In this document: positions 34,058-42,122 of the stretch, piece after piece
Numbering within the stretch: position 1 is the stretch's first letter
How the letters are laid out: each line of letters starts with the position of its first letter
DNA from: Tissierellales bacterium
GTDB taxonomy: Bacteria > Bacillota > Clostridia > Tissierellales > Sedimentibacteraceae
Length of the DNA: 64,000 nt
Direction: 5' to 3'
Assembly: GCA_018433765.1 (NCBI GenBank)
Contig: JAHDQO010000002.1
Location: forward strand, 215,874 to 279,873
Notes under the pieces: model-generated
What the model was told of the DNA's origin: nothing
Databases searched by the model: none
The model's input: only the letters and a program-made list of their open reading frames with translations
Translations under genes and position numbers: made by a program

Positions 34058-34738
34058 TCATTCTATAATTCTATTAATAACATAAGAAGCTAATAATAAT
34101 CCTGCTGTAGCTGGAACAAAAGGACTACTGCCTACAGTTGTAGTTAATTGTCTTTTTATTACTTCTTCAGTAGAATAAACTACATCAAGCTTTTTTATAT
34201 TTCTATTTCTTAATTCCTTTCTTATTTTCCTAGCTAAAGGACACACTTTAGTTTTATAGATATCACTATATTGCAATTTTTCAGGTTTTATTTTGTTACC
34301 AGTACCCATACAACTTATAATATTTATATCATTTTTATAGCAATGTTCTATTAAATCAACTTTAGCCTCAAAATCATCTATTGCGTCAATAACAAAATTT
34401 ATATCCTTAGATACAAGCAAAGGTATATTATCTTTATTTAGTTTTTTCTTTAAATCAATTATATTAGCATGTTTGTTTATCTTTTCTATGTTTTCTTTAA
34501 TAATATCTACTTTATATCTACCTATAGTCAATAAATTCGAATGTAATTGTCTGTTCAGATTTGTTATATCATATTTATCATAATCTATCAATACAATATT
34601 ATTTACAAAACATCTCGTAATTGCTTCGGCAGCATAGCTCCCTACACCGCCTAGACCTGCAATTAGTATTTTACTTTCTTTAATTTTTTTTAAATTATCT
34701 TTTTCATAAATAATCTCTAACCTTGATAATTCTGTCAA
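34058..34738 (-). CDS. tcdA: ThiF/HesA-family protein (TcdA-like tRNA t6A dehydratase)
   Basis: This 226-aa E1-like ATP-dependent enzyme shows the nucleotide loop IAGLGGVGSYAAEAITR (near 27), LIDYDKYDITNLNRQ, the Arg/Lys contacts after it, VIDAIDDFEAKVDLI and SCMGTGNKIKP. The DPTK-like region is replaced by YSDIYKTKVCPLARKIRKEL, and it ends GSSPFVPATAGLLLASYV, as in TcdA, which cyclises N6-threonylcarbamoyladenosine at tRNA position 37. TTG start with AAGGTG ahead. A MoeB/ThiF role in cofactor synthesis is less likely given the short length. Confidence 0.85.
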   Translation of the reverse strand: MTELSRLEIIYEKDNLKKIKESKILIAGLGGVGSYAAEAITRCFVNNIVLIDYDKYDITNLNRQLHSNLLTIGRYKVDIIKENIEKINKHANIIDLKKKLNKDNIPLLVSKDINFVIDAIDDFEAKVDLIEHCYKNDINIISCMGTGNKIKPEKLQYSDIYKTKVCPLARKIRKELRNRNIKKLDVVYSTEEVIKRQLTTTVGSSPFVPATAGLLLASYVINRIIE

Positions 34739-34756
34739 ATTATCACCTTCTTCTAT

Positions 34757-36541
34757 TTAACTTTCTTTTTCAGGTTTAATTTCTAATCCTAACTCATCTA
34801 ATTGGCTTAGTTTAACTTCTGATGGAGCTTCTGTCATTAAGCATGAAGCACTTTGTGTTTTTGGAAATGCTATAACATCTCTCATATTATCACTATTTGT
34901 AAGCATCATTAACAATCTATCAAATCCATATGCCATACCTCCATGAGGTGGTACACCGTATTTAAATGCCTCCAATAAATAACCGAATTGAGCATTAGCC
35001 TCTTCTTCTGTAAATCCTAATGCATTAAACATTCTATTTTGTATTTCAGAATTTGTAATACGTATACTTCCTCCACCAATTTCGTCTCCATTAATTACAA
35101 GATCATACGCCTTAGCTCTTGCGTTTTTAGGATCAGTATCAAATGTAGCAATGTCTTCATCTACAGGCGATGTAAACGGATGGTGCTTAGCTACATATCT
35201 ATTCTCTTCTTCTGAATATTCAAATAGTGGAAACTCAGTTACCCAAACCATTTCGTATATGTTTTTGTCTATAAGATTTTTTTTGATTGCTATTTCGAGC
35301 CTTAATGCTCCTAAGGCATTGTTTACTACACTTTCCTTATCTGCTACAACAAAAACAATATCACCATTTTTCATTACTAAAAGTTCGTCAATATTTTTAA
35401 TTTCTTCTTCTGATAAAAATTTAGCTATAGGTGATTCTAAATTATCATTAACTTTCTTAAACCAAGCTAAACCTTTTGCACCATAAGTTTTCGCAAATTT
35501 TTCTAATTTAGATATGCCTTTTCTAGAAAATTCTTCTGCACTTCCATCTATTTTTATACATTTAATTTTACCTTTATTATCTATAGTATTCTTAAATGCA
35601 TTAAATTCAGAATTATTAAATATTTTTGATATATCTTTTAATTCATATCCAAATCTAAGATCAGGTTTATCTGATCCATACCTTTCCATAGCTTCTTTAT
35701 ATGTCATTCTTTTTATTGGCAGCTGTATTTCAATATCTTTTATTTCTTTAAAGACATTATATATCAATCTTTCATTCATATATATTACATCTTCTATATC
35801 TACAAATGACATTTCTAGGTCTATTTGCGTAAATTCAGGTTGCCTATTAGCCCTTAAATCTTCATCTCTAAAACATTTTACTATTTGATAATATTTATTA
35901 TAGCCTGCTACCATTAAAAGCTGCTTAAAGAGCTGTGGAGACTGTGGAAGAGCATAAAACTTACCTTGGCTAACTCTACTTGGCACTAAATAGTCCCTTG
36001 CTCCTTCTGGTGAAGATTTTATAAGCATAGGAGTTTCAACTTCTATAAATTCATTATCATATAAAAAGTCCCTTACAATTTTTGCAGTTTTACTTCTTGT
36101 TATTAAATTATTCTGCATAAATGGTTTTCTTAAATCTAAAAACCTATATTTAAGTCTCATTTGCTCGGAAATATTATCATCATCTTTTATATATATAGGA
36201 GGTGTAATTGCAGTATCTAGTATTCTTAATTCTTCAGCATAAACTTCAATTTCTCCAGTTGCTAATTCTAAGTTTTTTGATTTTCTTTCACAAACTTTTC
36301 CTCTTATTGCTATGACAAATTCACTTCTCAGTTTTTCTGCCTTTTCAAATGCTTCCTTATTTATGTCTTCATCAAAGACTACTTGAACTAATCCTTTTAT
36401 ATCTCTTAAGTCTGCAAATATTAAACCACCTAAACTTCTTCTCTTTTGAACCCAGCCCATTAATATTACTTCTTTACCAATATGCTTTAGATTTAATTCT
36501 CCACACATATTTGTTCTTCTTAGTGAACCCATCGTTTCCAT
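34757..36541 (-). CDS. aspS: Aspartyl-tRNA synthetase
   Basis: This 594-aa bacterial-type AspRS has an N-terminal OB anticodon domain (GWVQKRRSLGGLIFADLRD), class II motif 1 and 2 (FLDLRKPFMQ; FRDEDLRANRQPEFTQIDLEMSF), the bacterial insertion domain in the middle and motif 3 (GMAYGFDRLLMMLT). GGAGGTAAC precedes the ATG. A T-box with an Asp (GAC) specifier precedes it. In many Clostridia hisS lies just upstream; here hemZ directly precedes the leader. Whether the enzyme is discriminating or also charges tRNA-Asn is not visible. Confidence 0.97.
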   Translation of the reverse strand: METMGSLRRTNMCGELNLKHIGKEVILMGWVQKRRSLGGLIFADLRDIKGLVQVVFDEDINKEAFEKAEKLRSEFVIAIRGKVCERKSKNLELATGEIEVYAEELRILDTAITPPIYIKDDDNISEQMRLKYRFLDLRKPFMQNNLITRSKTAKIVRDFLYDNEFIEVETPMLIKSSPEGARDYLVPSRVSQGKFYALPQSPQLFKQLLMVAGYNKYYQIVKCFRDEDLRANRQPEFTQIDLEMSFVDIEDVIYMNERLIYNVFKEIKDIEIQLPIKRMTYKEAMERYGSDKPDLRFGYELKDISKIFNNSEFNAFKNTIDNKGKIKCIKIDGSAEEFSRKGISKLEKFAKTYGAKGLAWFKKVNDNLESPIAKFLSEEEIKNIDELLVMKNGDIVFVVADKESVVNNALGALRLEIAIKKNLIDKNIYEMVWVTEFPLFEYSEEENRYVAKHHPFTSPVDEDIATFDTDPKNARAKAYDLVINGDEIGGGSIRITNSEIQNRMFNALGFTEEEANAQFGYLLEAFKYGVPPHGGMAYGFDRLLMMLTNSDNMRDVIAFPKTQSASCLMTEAPSEVKLSQLDELGLEIKPEKES

Positions 36542-36559
36542 CTTGTTACCTCCTCAAAA

Positions 36560-36745
36560 AATAAAAAATCATCCCTATATATAGGGACGAGATTAACCCG
36601 CGGTGCCACCCTATTTGGATATGCTATCCCACTCATTTTAATGCACTCATAAAGGTGTCTTTCACTAAGATACATCTATTAGGCTCTCATCATCCCTAAT
36701 TTGCTGAATATGTAGTTTCTTAATTACTCTTCCTTTTTGCATTAT
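36560..36745 (-). promoter_or_regulatory. T-box leader, tRNA-Asp specific
   Basis: On the minus strand the T-box sequence AGGGTGGCACCGCGGGTT is at 36612-36595. A terminator hairpin TCGTCCCTA-TATA-TAGGGATGA with a T-run follows (36590-36560); its 5' side continues from the T-box, so antiterminator and terminator exclude each other. In stem I, AGTGAAA-GAC-ACCTTT places the specifier GAC (Asp) at 36659-36657. Uncharged tRNA-Asp should therefore turn on aspS and the six genes behind it. Confidence 0.92.
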
Positions 36746-36753
36746 TTTTTTCA

Positions 36754-36782
36754 AAATTATCATATATTTTAATGTTTGTCAA
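36754..36782 (-). promoter_or_regulatory. Promoter of the aspS T-box transcript
   Basis: On the minus strand a perfect TTGACA (36782-36777) overlaps the last codons of hemZ. TAATTT (36759-36754) follows after 17 bases, with GATAAT two bases earlier as an alternative -10. The T-box starts just downstream. Confidence 0.6.
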
Positions 36783-38259
36783 CACTATTTAAAATATTTA
36801 ATTTTTTTCCAATAATTTTGGTATTTCTTATCTCATAGTCTGCTAAATTTTTAAAACCTGGTATTCTTATTATTCTATTATTTTTTTTATCAATAATTTT
36901 ACTTGTTGCACCTACACCACATCCTAGTATAGTTTCTTTTTCTTCAATTATCATAATATTATAGATACATTCTTTATTTTTTATTGAATATCCTATATTT
37001 TCTAAGTTTCCCTTTATATTCTTTTGTCTATACATATAATAAGGGTAATAATTAAATTTTGTACAGTATTCCAAGATTATTTCATGCATTCTTTTTACTT
37101 TCTCACTATCTCTGTCCATATTATATTTTTTAAATAAACTAGAACCTTTTTTGAAAGCAAGTGTATGCACTGTTAAATTTTCTGGTCTTAATTGCATAAT
37201 TGATTTTATTGTGTATTGTATTTGTTCTTTATCTTCTTTTGGAAGTCCTACTATAACATCCATATTAACTATTTCAAATTGCTCTTCTTTTGCCATATTA
37301 AATTTATTTATAATTTCTTCAGGAGTATGATTTCTTCCTATTAAGTTAAGTGTCTTTTTATTCATTGTTTGCGGATTAATGCTTATTCTGTTAACATTAT
37401 TTTCTCTTATACATCTTAACTTTTCTCTATTTATAGTATCTGGTCTTCCTGCTTCCACAGTTATTTCTTTTATTTCATTTAAGTTATAGTATCTTTTAAT
37501 AACATTAAAAACTTTAATAAAATGTTTTACATTTAAAACTGTAGGTGTACCTCCACCAAAATATATAGTATTAAGTTTTAAATTATTCTTGATTGCAATT
37601 TCGACTGTTTGACATATATCACTAATCAAATTATTAACATACAAATCTAAAATTTCGTCATTGTATTTAGTAAAAGATGTAAAGGAACAATAACTGCATT
37701 TAGTAGGACAAAAAGGTATACCTATATACAAACTGTAGCTTTTTCTATTCATATTTTCTTGAATGTATTTTTTTTCAATATCAGCTACTTTGAACATTAG
37801 TTCAATTTTTTTATTATCAACCCTATACGTTTCTTTTAATATATTTTTTATTTGATTATCATTTTTTCCATTTATTCTTGACTCTGTAATGATTTTAACT
37901 GGCCTTACACCTGTTAAAATACCATAGTCAGCTTTAGTATTATAATACTTTGATAAAATTTGGTATAAAGCTAATTTAGTTATAGTTTTTGATACTTTTT
38001 TAAAATCATCTTTTTCTATTTCTATATCACTGCTGTTTTTTTTATTTTGTAAAGTTAATTTATTTCCATCAAATAACTTAACTTTACTTACAAATATAGA
38101 GTTTTCTTTTATTAATGTACTTATTATATTAATATCATTTTGCTTAAATATATTAGGGTATTTATAATATATTTCTATTTCTGTGTTTAAATCAAATACT
38201 CTTATTACATTTTTAAGTTCATATTCATAATCATGTCCTATTAAATATAAATTAATCAT
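36769..38259 (-). CDS. hemZ: Coproporphyrinogen III oxidase-like radical SAM protein HemZ
   Basis: This 496-aa radical SAM protein has the cluster motif GIPFCPTKCSYCSF (near 180) after a long N-terminal extension with GILTGVRPVKI, then IYFGGGTPTVL, ITVEAGRPDTI, RISINPQTMN and MDVIVGLPKED. HemZ is the clostridial/Bacillus relative of HemN, tied to anaerobic porphyrin synthesis, although many hosts lack a full haem pathway, so the true substrate may differ. It stands 37 bases after an MBL hydrolase gene, in the usual relA-dtd-MBL-hemZ order. Confidence 0.9.
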   Translation of the reverse strand: MINLYLIGHDYEYELKNVIRVFDLNTEIEIYYKYPNIFKQNDINIISTLIKENSIFVSKVKLFDGNKLTLQNKKNSSDIEIEKDDFKKVSKTITKLALYQILSKYYNTKADYGILTGVRPVKIITESRINGKNDNQIKNILKETYRVDNKKIELMFKVADIEKKYIQENMNRKSYSLYIGIPFCPTKCSYCSFTSFTKYNDEILDLYVNNLISDICQTVEIAIKNNLKLNTIYFGGGTPTVLNVKHFIKVFNVIKRYYNLNEIKEITVEAGRPDTINREKLRCIRENNVNRISINPQTMNKKTLNLIGRNHTPEEIINKFNMAKEEQFEIVNMDVIVGLPKEDKEQIQYTIKSIMQLRPENLTVHTLAFKKGSSLFKKYNMDRDSEKVKRMHEIILEYCTKFNYYPYYMYRQKNIKGNLENIGYSIKNKECIYNIMIIEEKETILGCGVGATSKIIDKKNNRIIRIPGFKNLADYEIRNTKIIGKKLNILNSVDKH

Positions 38260-38296
38260 ATAATCAGCTATCCTTTTTATTTATATTTTGTATGAA

Positions 38297-38917
38297 TTAA
38301 ATCACAAAAGGATTTGTTTTTCTCTCATTTCCAATTGTTGTAGGAGAATTATGTCCAGGATAAACAATTACTTCATCATCATATTTAAATATTTTAGTTT
38401 TAATTGAACTGATTATATCTTCAAAAGATCCTCCTAAAAAGTCTGTCCTTCCTATCGATCCATTAAATAAAGTATCCCCTGTCAGAATAATATTTTCAAC
38501 TTTTATAGAAATGCTGCCTTTTGTGTGTCCCGGCGTATGTATTATCTCCATTTCTAAGTTTCCTAATTCTATTATTTCTCCATCTTTTAATAATTTTTGT
38601 GGTTCTACCTTTATTTCTTTTCTAAACATCATCCTAGAAAGATTTTTATTTGCATCTTGTAACATATCTACTTCATCTTCATGTACATAAACAGGTACAT
38701 TATATTTTTTAATAACTTCATTTAATGCTCCAATATGGTCTCCGTGAGCATGTGTTAAAATTACAAATTTTATTTTAACATTAAGTTCTTCAATTGTTTC
38801 ATAAATTTTTTTAAAATCAGCTCCCGGATCTATTACTGCTGCTTCCTTTGTTTCTTCGCAACCTACAATATAACAATTTGACATATAACTTCCTACTGTT
38901 ATTTTTTCAAGTATCAT
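38297..38917 (-). CDS. MBL-fold metallo-hydrolase (YcbL/glyoxalase II-like)
   Basis: This 206-aa metallo-beta-lactamase-fold hydrolase has all metal ligands visible: THAHGDHIGAL, HTPGHTKGSI, LTGDTLFNGSIGRTD and a terminal VYPGHNSPTTIG. Short proteins of this type lack the helical domain of glyoxalase II; some hydrolyse hydroxyacyl-glutathione or similar thioesters. The substrate is unknown. The location behind dtd and relA is conserved in Clostridia. TAGGAGG precedes the ATG. Confidence 0.9.
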   Translation of the reverse strand: MILEKITVGSYMSNCYIVGCEETKEAAVIDPGADFKKIYETIEELNVKIKFVILTHAHGDHIGALNEVIKKYNVPVYVHEDEVDMLQDANKNLSRMMFRKEIKVEPQKLLKDGEIIELGNLEMEIIHTPGHTKGSISIKVENIILTGDTLFNGSIGRTDFLGGSFEDIISSIKTKIFKYDDEVIVYPGHNSPTTIGNERKTNPFVI

Positions 38918-38926
38918 TTTTACCTC

Positions 38927-39376
38927 CTAAAAAGTTTTATTACTATCTAATAGTATTGTAACTGGCCCGTCATTGCATAGCTCTACTTGCATATGTGCTC
39001 CAAAAACTCCAGTCTTAGTTTCAATATTATTTTCCTTACATTTAGCAATAAATTTATGGTAATAATCAACTGCTTTTTCTGGGCGAGCTGCATTTATAAA
39101 GCTTGGTCGTCTACCTTTTCTAGCATCACCTTGCAGTGTAAATTGAGAAACTACTAATATAGATCCACCCACATCTAGCAAACTCTTATTCATTTTTCCT
39201 TCTTCATCTTCAAATATTCTTAAATTTATAACTTTATCAAATATATAATTTAAATCTTTATCCTCATCTTCTTTTGAAATTCCTAGTAAAAGCATTATGC
39301 CTTTATTAATGTGACCTTTTAATTCGTTATCAACTGCAACTTTTGCACAGCTTACTCTTTGTACAACTCCTCGCAT
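38927..39376 (-). CDS. dtd: D-aminoacyl-tRNA deacylase
   Basis: This 149-aa Dtd removes D-amino acids (and glycine from tRNA-Ala) mischarged onto tRNA. The family marks are MRGVVQRVSCAKV at the start, SILVVSQFTLQGDARKGRRPSF with the substrate-pocket SQFTL motif, and the cross-subunit GVFGAHMQVELCNDGPVTI with the conserved GAxM-type segment. The length is normal. It starts 14 bases after relA. Confidence 0.97.
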   Translation of the reverse strand: MRGVVQRVSCAKVAVDNELKGHINKGIMLLLGISKEDEDKDLNYIFDKVINLRIFEDEEGKMNKSLLDVGGSILVVSQFTLQGDARKGRRPSFINAARPEKAVDYYHKFIAKCKENNIETKTGVFGAHMQVELCNDGPVTILLDSNKTF

Positions 39377-39390
39377 TTTAACATTGCCTC

Positions 39391-41547
39391 CTATTTTTTA
39401 GTTCTATACACGTCGATTACTCCGTCTACTTTTTTTATTTTTTTAATAAGCTCTACTAATTGTTTAGTTTCATTTATTTCTAAGGTTATATCAATAATAG
39501 CAATCTTTTCTTTATTAATACGTAAGTTAAGTGATGTTGCACTTAATTCAGCTGATGCATATAAATCTGTTATCTGCTGTAATAGTCTAGGTTTATCAAG
39601 TGCTTTTATTTGTATTTCACTAGAAAAAGAGATCTTTTTGCTTACATCCCATTGAGCCTCGATAAATCTTCCTTCTGTCCCTAAGTTATTTATATTGGTG
39701 CAGTCTAATCTATGAATAGAAACACCTCTACCTCTTGTTATATAGCCAATTATTTCATCACCCGGAACAGGATTGCAGCATTTTGATAGTCTTACCTTTA
39801 TATTGTCAATACCTTTAATTATTACTCCTGAAATAGGTTTATTTACATTTTTTTCTGTATTTATTTCGCTTTTTATCTCAGTAACAATTTTATCTTTATT
39901 TTTTTCTTGATATAAATTCTTAAGCCTACCAACAACCTGAACTTCAGTTATTCCACCATGACCAACTGCGGCATATAAATTTTCTAATGTATTAAAGTTG
40001 AATTTTACAGCTATTGTTTTTAACCATTCTTCTTTTAGCAATTCAGTTAATTGATAACCTTGTCGCTTAACTTCTCTTTCAATTAAATCTTTGCCTTTTT
40101 CTATATTATAATCTTTATCTCTATCTTTAAAAAACTTTCGTATCTTTGCTCGTGCTTGATTACTTTTAGCTATTTTCAACCAATCTGTACTAGGACCATT
40201 GCTATTAGCAGATGTTAAAACTTCAACTTGATTTCCATTTTTTAATTTGAAATCAAGTGGTACTATTCTTCCGTTTACCTTAGCTCCTACACATCTATTT
40301 CCAACTGCACTATGTACTCTATATGCAAAATCTATTGGAGTAGACCCTGATGGTAAATTGACTACATCACCTTTAGGTGTAAATACAAAAACTTCATCTG
40401 TATACAAATCTATCTTTAAAGCTTCCATGAATTCTTTTGGATCACTTGTTTCTTTCTGCCATTCAAGCATCTGTCTTAGCCAATTAAGCTTTTCATCAAA
40501 ATTAGTATTTTTACTAATACCTTCTTTATATTTCCAATGAGCAGCAATACCATACTCAGCCGTTCTATGCATTTCCCAAGTACGTATTTGTATTTCAAAA
40601 GGTTCTCCATTAAAACCTATTACAGTTGTGTGTAGTGATTGATACATATTAGGCTTAGGCATTGCAATATAATCTTTGAATCTTCCAGGTATTGGTTTCC
40701 ACAATGTATGAACAATTCCTAGAACACCATAACAATCTTTAACATTGTCTACAATAATACGTATAGCCGTTACATCATAAATTTCTTCAAAAGGCTTATT
40801 TTTATAATACATCTTCTTGTATATACTATAAAAACTCTTAGGTCTACCCTTTATTTCTGCTTTTATATTAGATTCTTTTAAATTAACTTTTATTCTCTCT
40901 ATAATCTCTTTTATATAATCTTCTCGTTCTTTTCTTTTTTTACTTACTCTCTCTACTAAATCCTCATATCCATCAGGGTCAAGATATTTTAAAGACAAGT
41001 CTTCTAATTCCCATTTTATGGATGCAATACCTAATCTGTTAGCTATAGGTGCATATATTTCTATAGTCTCCAATGATTTTGCTTTTTGCTTTTCTTCCTT
41101 CATATATTCTAGAGTTCTAATGTTATGCAGCCTATCAGCTAATTTAATAATTACTACTCTTATGTCCTTTGACATTGCTATAATCATTTTTCTTAGGCTT
41201 TCTGCTTGTCGTTCTTCTTTATTGCTATACTTGACTTTACTAAGTTTAGTTACTCCATCTACTAGATTAGCTATTTCTTCTCCAAATTCTTTTTTTATAT
41301 CTTCATAAGTCGTATCAGTATCTTCAATTACATCATGAAGAAAACCTGCTGCAATTGTAGATACATCCATATTTAAATCCGCTAAAATCATAGCCACATT
41401 ATATGGATGAATAAAAAACTTTTCGCCGGAAAATCTTAAGGGGGCATTTGAATGTGCTTTTTCTGAATAGTAGTAAGCTTTTATAATAATATCAACGTCA
41501 GCATTTGGATTATATGATTCTATTTTGTTAATTATGTTCTCAAGCAT
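39391..41547 (-). CDS. relA: Bifunctional (p)ppGpp synthetase/hydrolase (RelA/SpoT, Rel)
   Basis: The protein of about 718 aa is the only long RSH in the window. An HD hydrolase domain (AAGFLHDVIEDTDTTYE; KLADRLHNIRTLEYM) is intact, so hydrolysis is expected. The synthetase domain (KGRPKSFYSIYKKM; YQSLHTTVIGFNGEPFEIQIRT; AAHWKYKEG), TGS (FVFTPKGDVVNLPSGSTPIDFAY) and ACT domains follow. ATG 41547 is chosen, six bases from AAGGTG; a GTG three codons upstream lies in that site. A hairpin just upstream separates it from apt. Confidence 0.95.
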   Translation of the reverse strand: MLENIINKIESYNPNADVDIIIKAYYYSEKAHSNAPLRFSGEKFFIHPYNVAMILADLNMDVSTIAAGFLHDVIEDTDTTYEDIKKEFGEEIANLVDGVTKLSKVKYSNKEERQAESLRKMIIAMSKDIRVVIIKLADRLHNIRTLEYMKEEKQKAKSLETIEIYAPIANRLGIASIKWELEDLSLKYLDPDGYEDLVERVSKKRKEREDYIKEIIERIKVNLKESNIKAEIKGRPKSFYSIYKKMYYKNKPFEEIYDVTAIRIIVDNVKDCYGVLGIVHTLWKPIPGRFKDYIAMPKPNMYQSLHTTVIGFNGEPFEIQIRTWEMHRTAEYGIAAHWKYKEGISKNTNFDEKLNWLRQMLEWQKETSDPKEFMEALKIDLYTDEVFVFTPKGDVVNLPSGSTPIDFAYRVHSAVGNRCVGAKVNGRIVPLDFKLKNGNQVEVLTSANSNGPSTDWLKIAKSNQARAKIRKFFKDRDKDYNIEKGKDLIEREVKRQGYQLTELLKEEWLKTIAVKFNFNTLENLYAAVGHGGITEVQVVGRLKNLYQEKNKDKIVTEIKSEINTEKNVNKPISGVIIKGIDNIKVRLSKCCNPVPGDEIIGYITRGRGVSIHRLDCTNINNLGTEGRFIEAQWDVSKKISFSSEIQIKALDKPRLLQQITDLYASAELSATSLNLRINKEKIAIIDITLEINETKQLVELIKKIKKVDGVIDVYRTKK

Positions 41548-41572
41548 TTTTATCACCTTATTTTTATGTCTA

Positions 41573-41598
41573 TTTTAAAAGGCTGGAAACATCCAACC
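41573..41598 (-). terminator. Terminator/attenuator between apt and relA
   Basis: On the minus strand GGTTGGA-TGTT-TCCAGCC (41598-41581) is followed by TTTTAAAATA. The imperfect T-run suggests partial termination, letting some transcripts reach relA. Confidence 0.65.
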
Positions 41599-41599
41599 C

Positions 41600-42112
41600 T
41601 TAATAAACAACTAATGATTCTACATCATAATTACTTAGTTTTTTTCTTCCATTTAATTCGGCAAGTTCAATGAAAAATCCTATTCCAACTACTTGCCCTC
41701 CTAACTCTTCAATCAAACTTGCTGTAGCACTTATTGTACCTCCAGTTGCTAGCAAATCATCTACTATTAGAATTTTCTGTCCTGGTTTTATTGAATCTTT
41801 ATGAATTTCAAGAGAATCTTTTCCATATTCTAGGTCATATTCATATTTAAGAGTTTCAGCAGGTAATTTTCCTGGTTTACGTACGGGTACAAATCCTGCA
41901 TTGAGTTTATAGGCTAATGGTGTAGCAAATATAAAACCTCTAGACTCAGGACCTACAATAATATCTATATCTAGACCTTTGAATTTATTTGCTAACTCAT
42001 CAATACATGATTTAAGTGATTTTGGATTTTTAAGTACTGTAGTTATATCTTTAAAACTAATACCTTCTTCTGGGAAATCTTCAATTACCCTTATTTCCTT
42101 TTTAAAATCCAT
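41600..42112 (-). CDS. apt: Adenine phosphoribosyltransferase
   Basis: Apt converts adenine and PRPP to AMP. This 170-aa protein has IRVIEDFPEEGISFKDITT at the start, IVGPESRGFIFATPLAYKL, and the PRPP loop ILIVDDLLATGGTI. It is of the standard length. GGAGGGC precedes the ATG, 10 bases after recJ; the recJ-apt-relA order is conserved in Clostridia. Confidence 0.97.
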   Translation of the reverse strand: MDFKKEIRVIEDFPEEGISFKDITTVLKNPKSLKSCIDELANKFKGLDIDIIVGPESRGFIFATPLAYKLNAGFVPVRKPGKLPAETLKYEYDLEYGKDSLEIHKDSIKPGQKILIVDDLLATGGTISATASLIEELGGQVVGIGFFIELAELNGRKKLSNYDVESLVVY

Positions 42113-42122
42113 TTTGCCCTCC

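Noticed and set aside
36560-36745. A tRNA gene or Asn specificity for the T-box
   Set aside because: There is no cloverleaf, and the codon in the specifier position reads GAC (Asp), agreeing with aspS; no AAC stands in the loop position.
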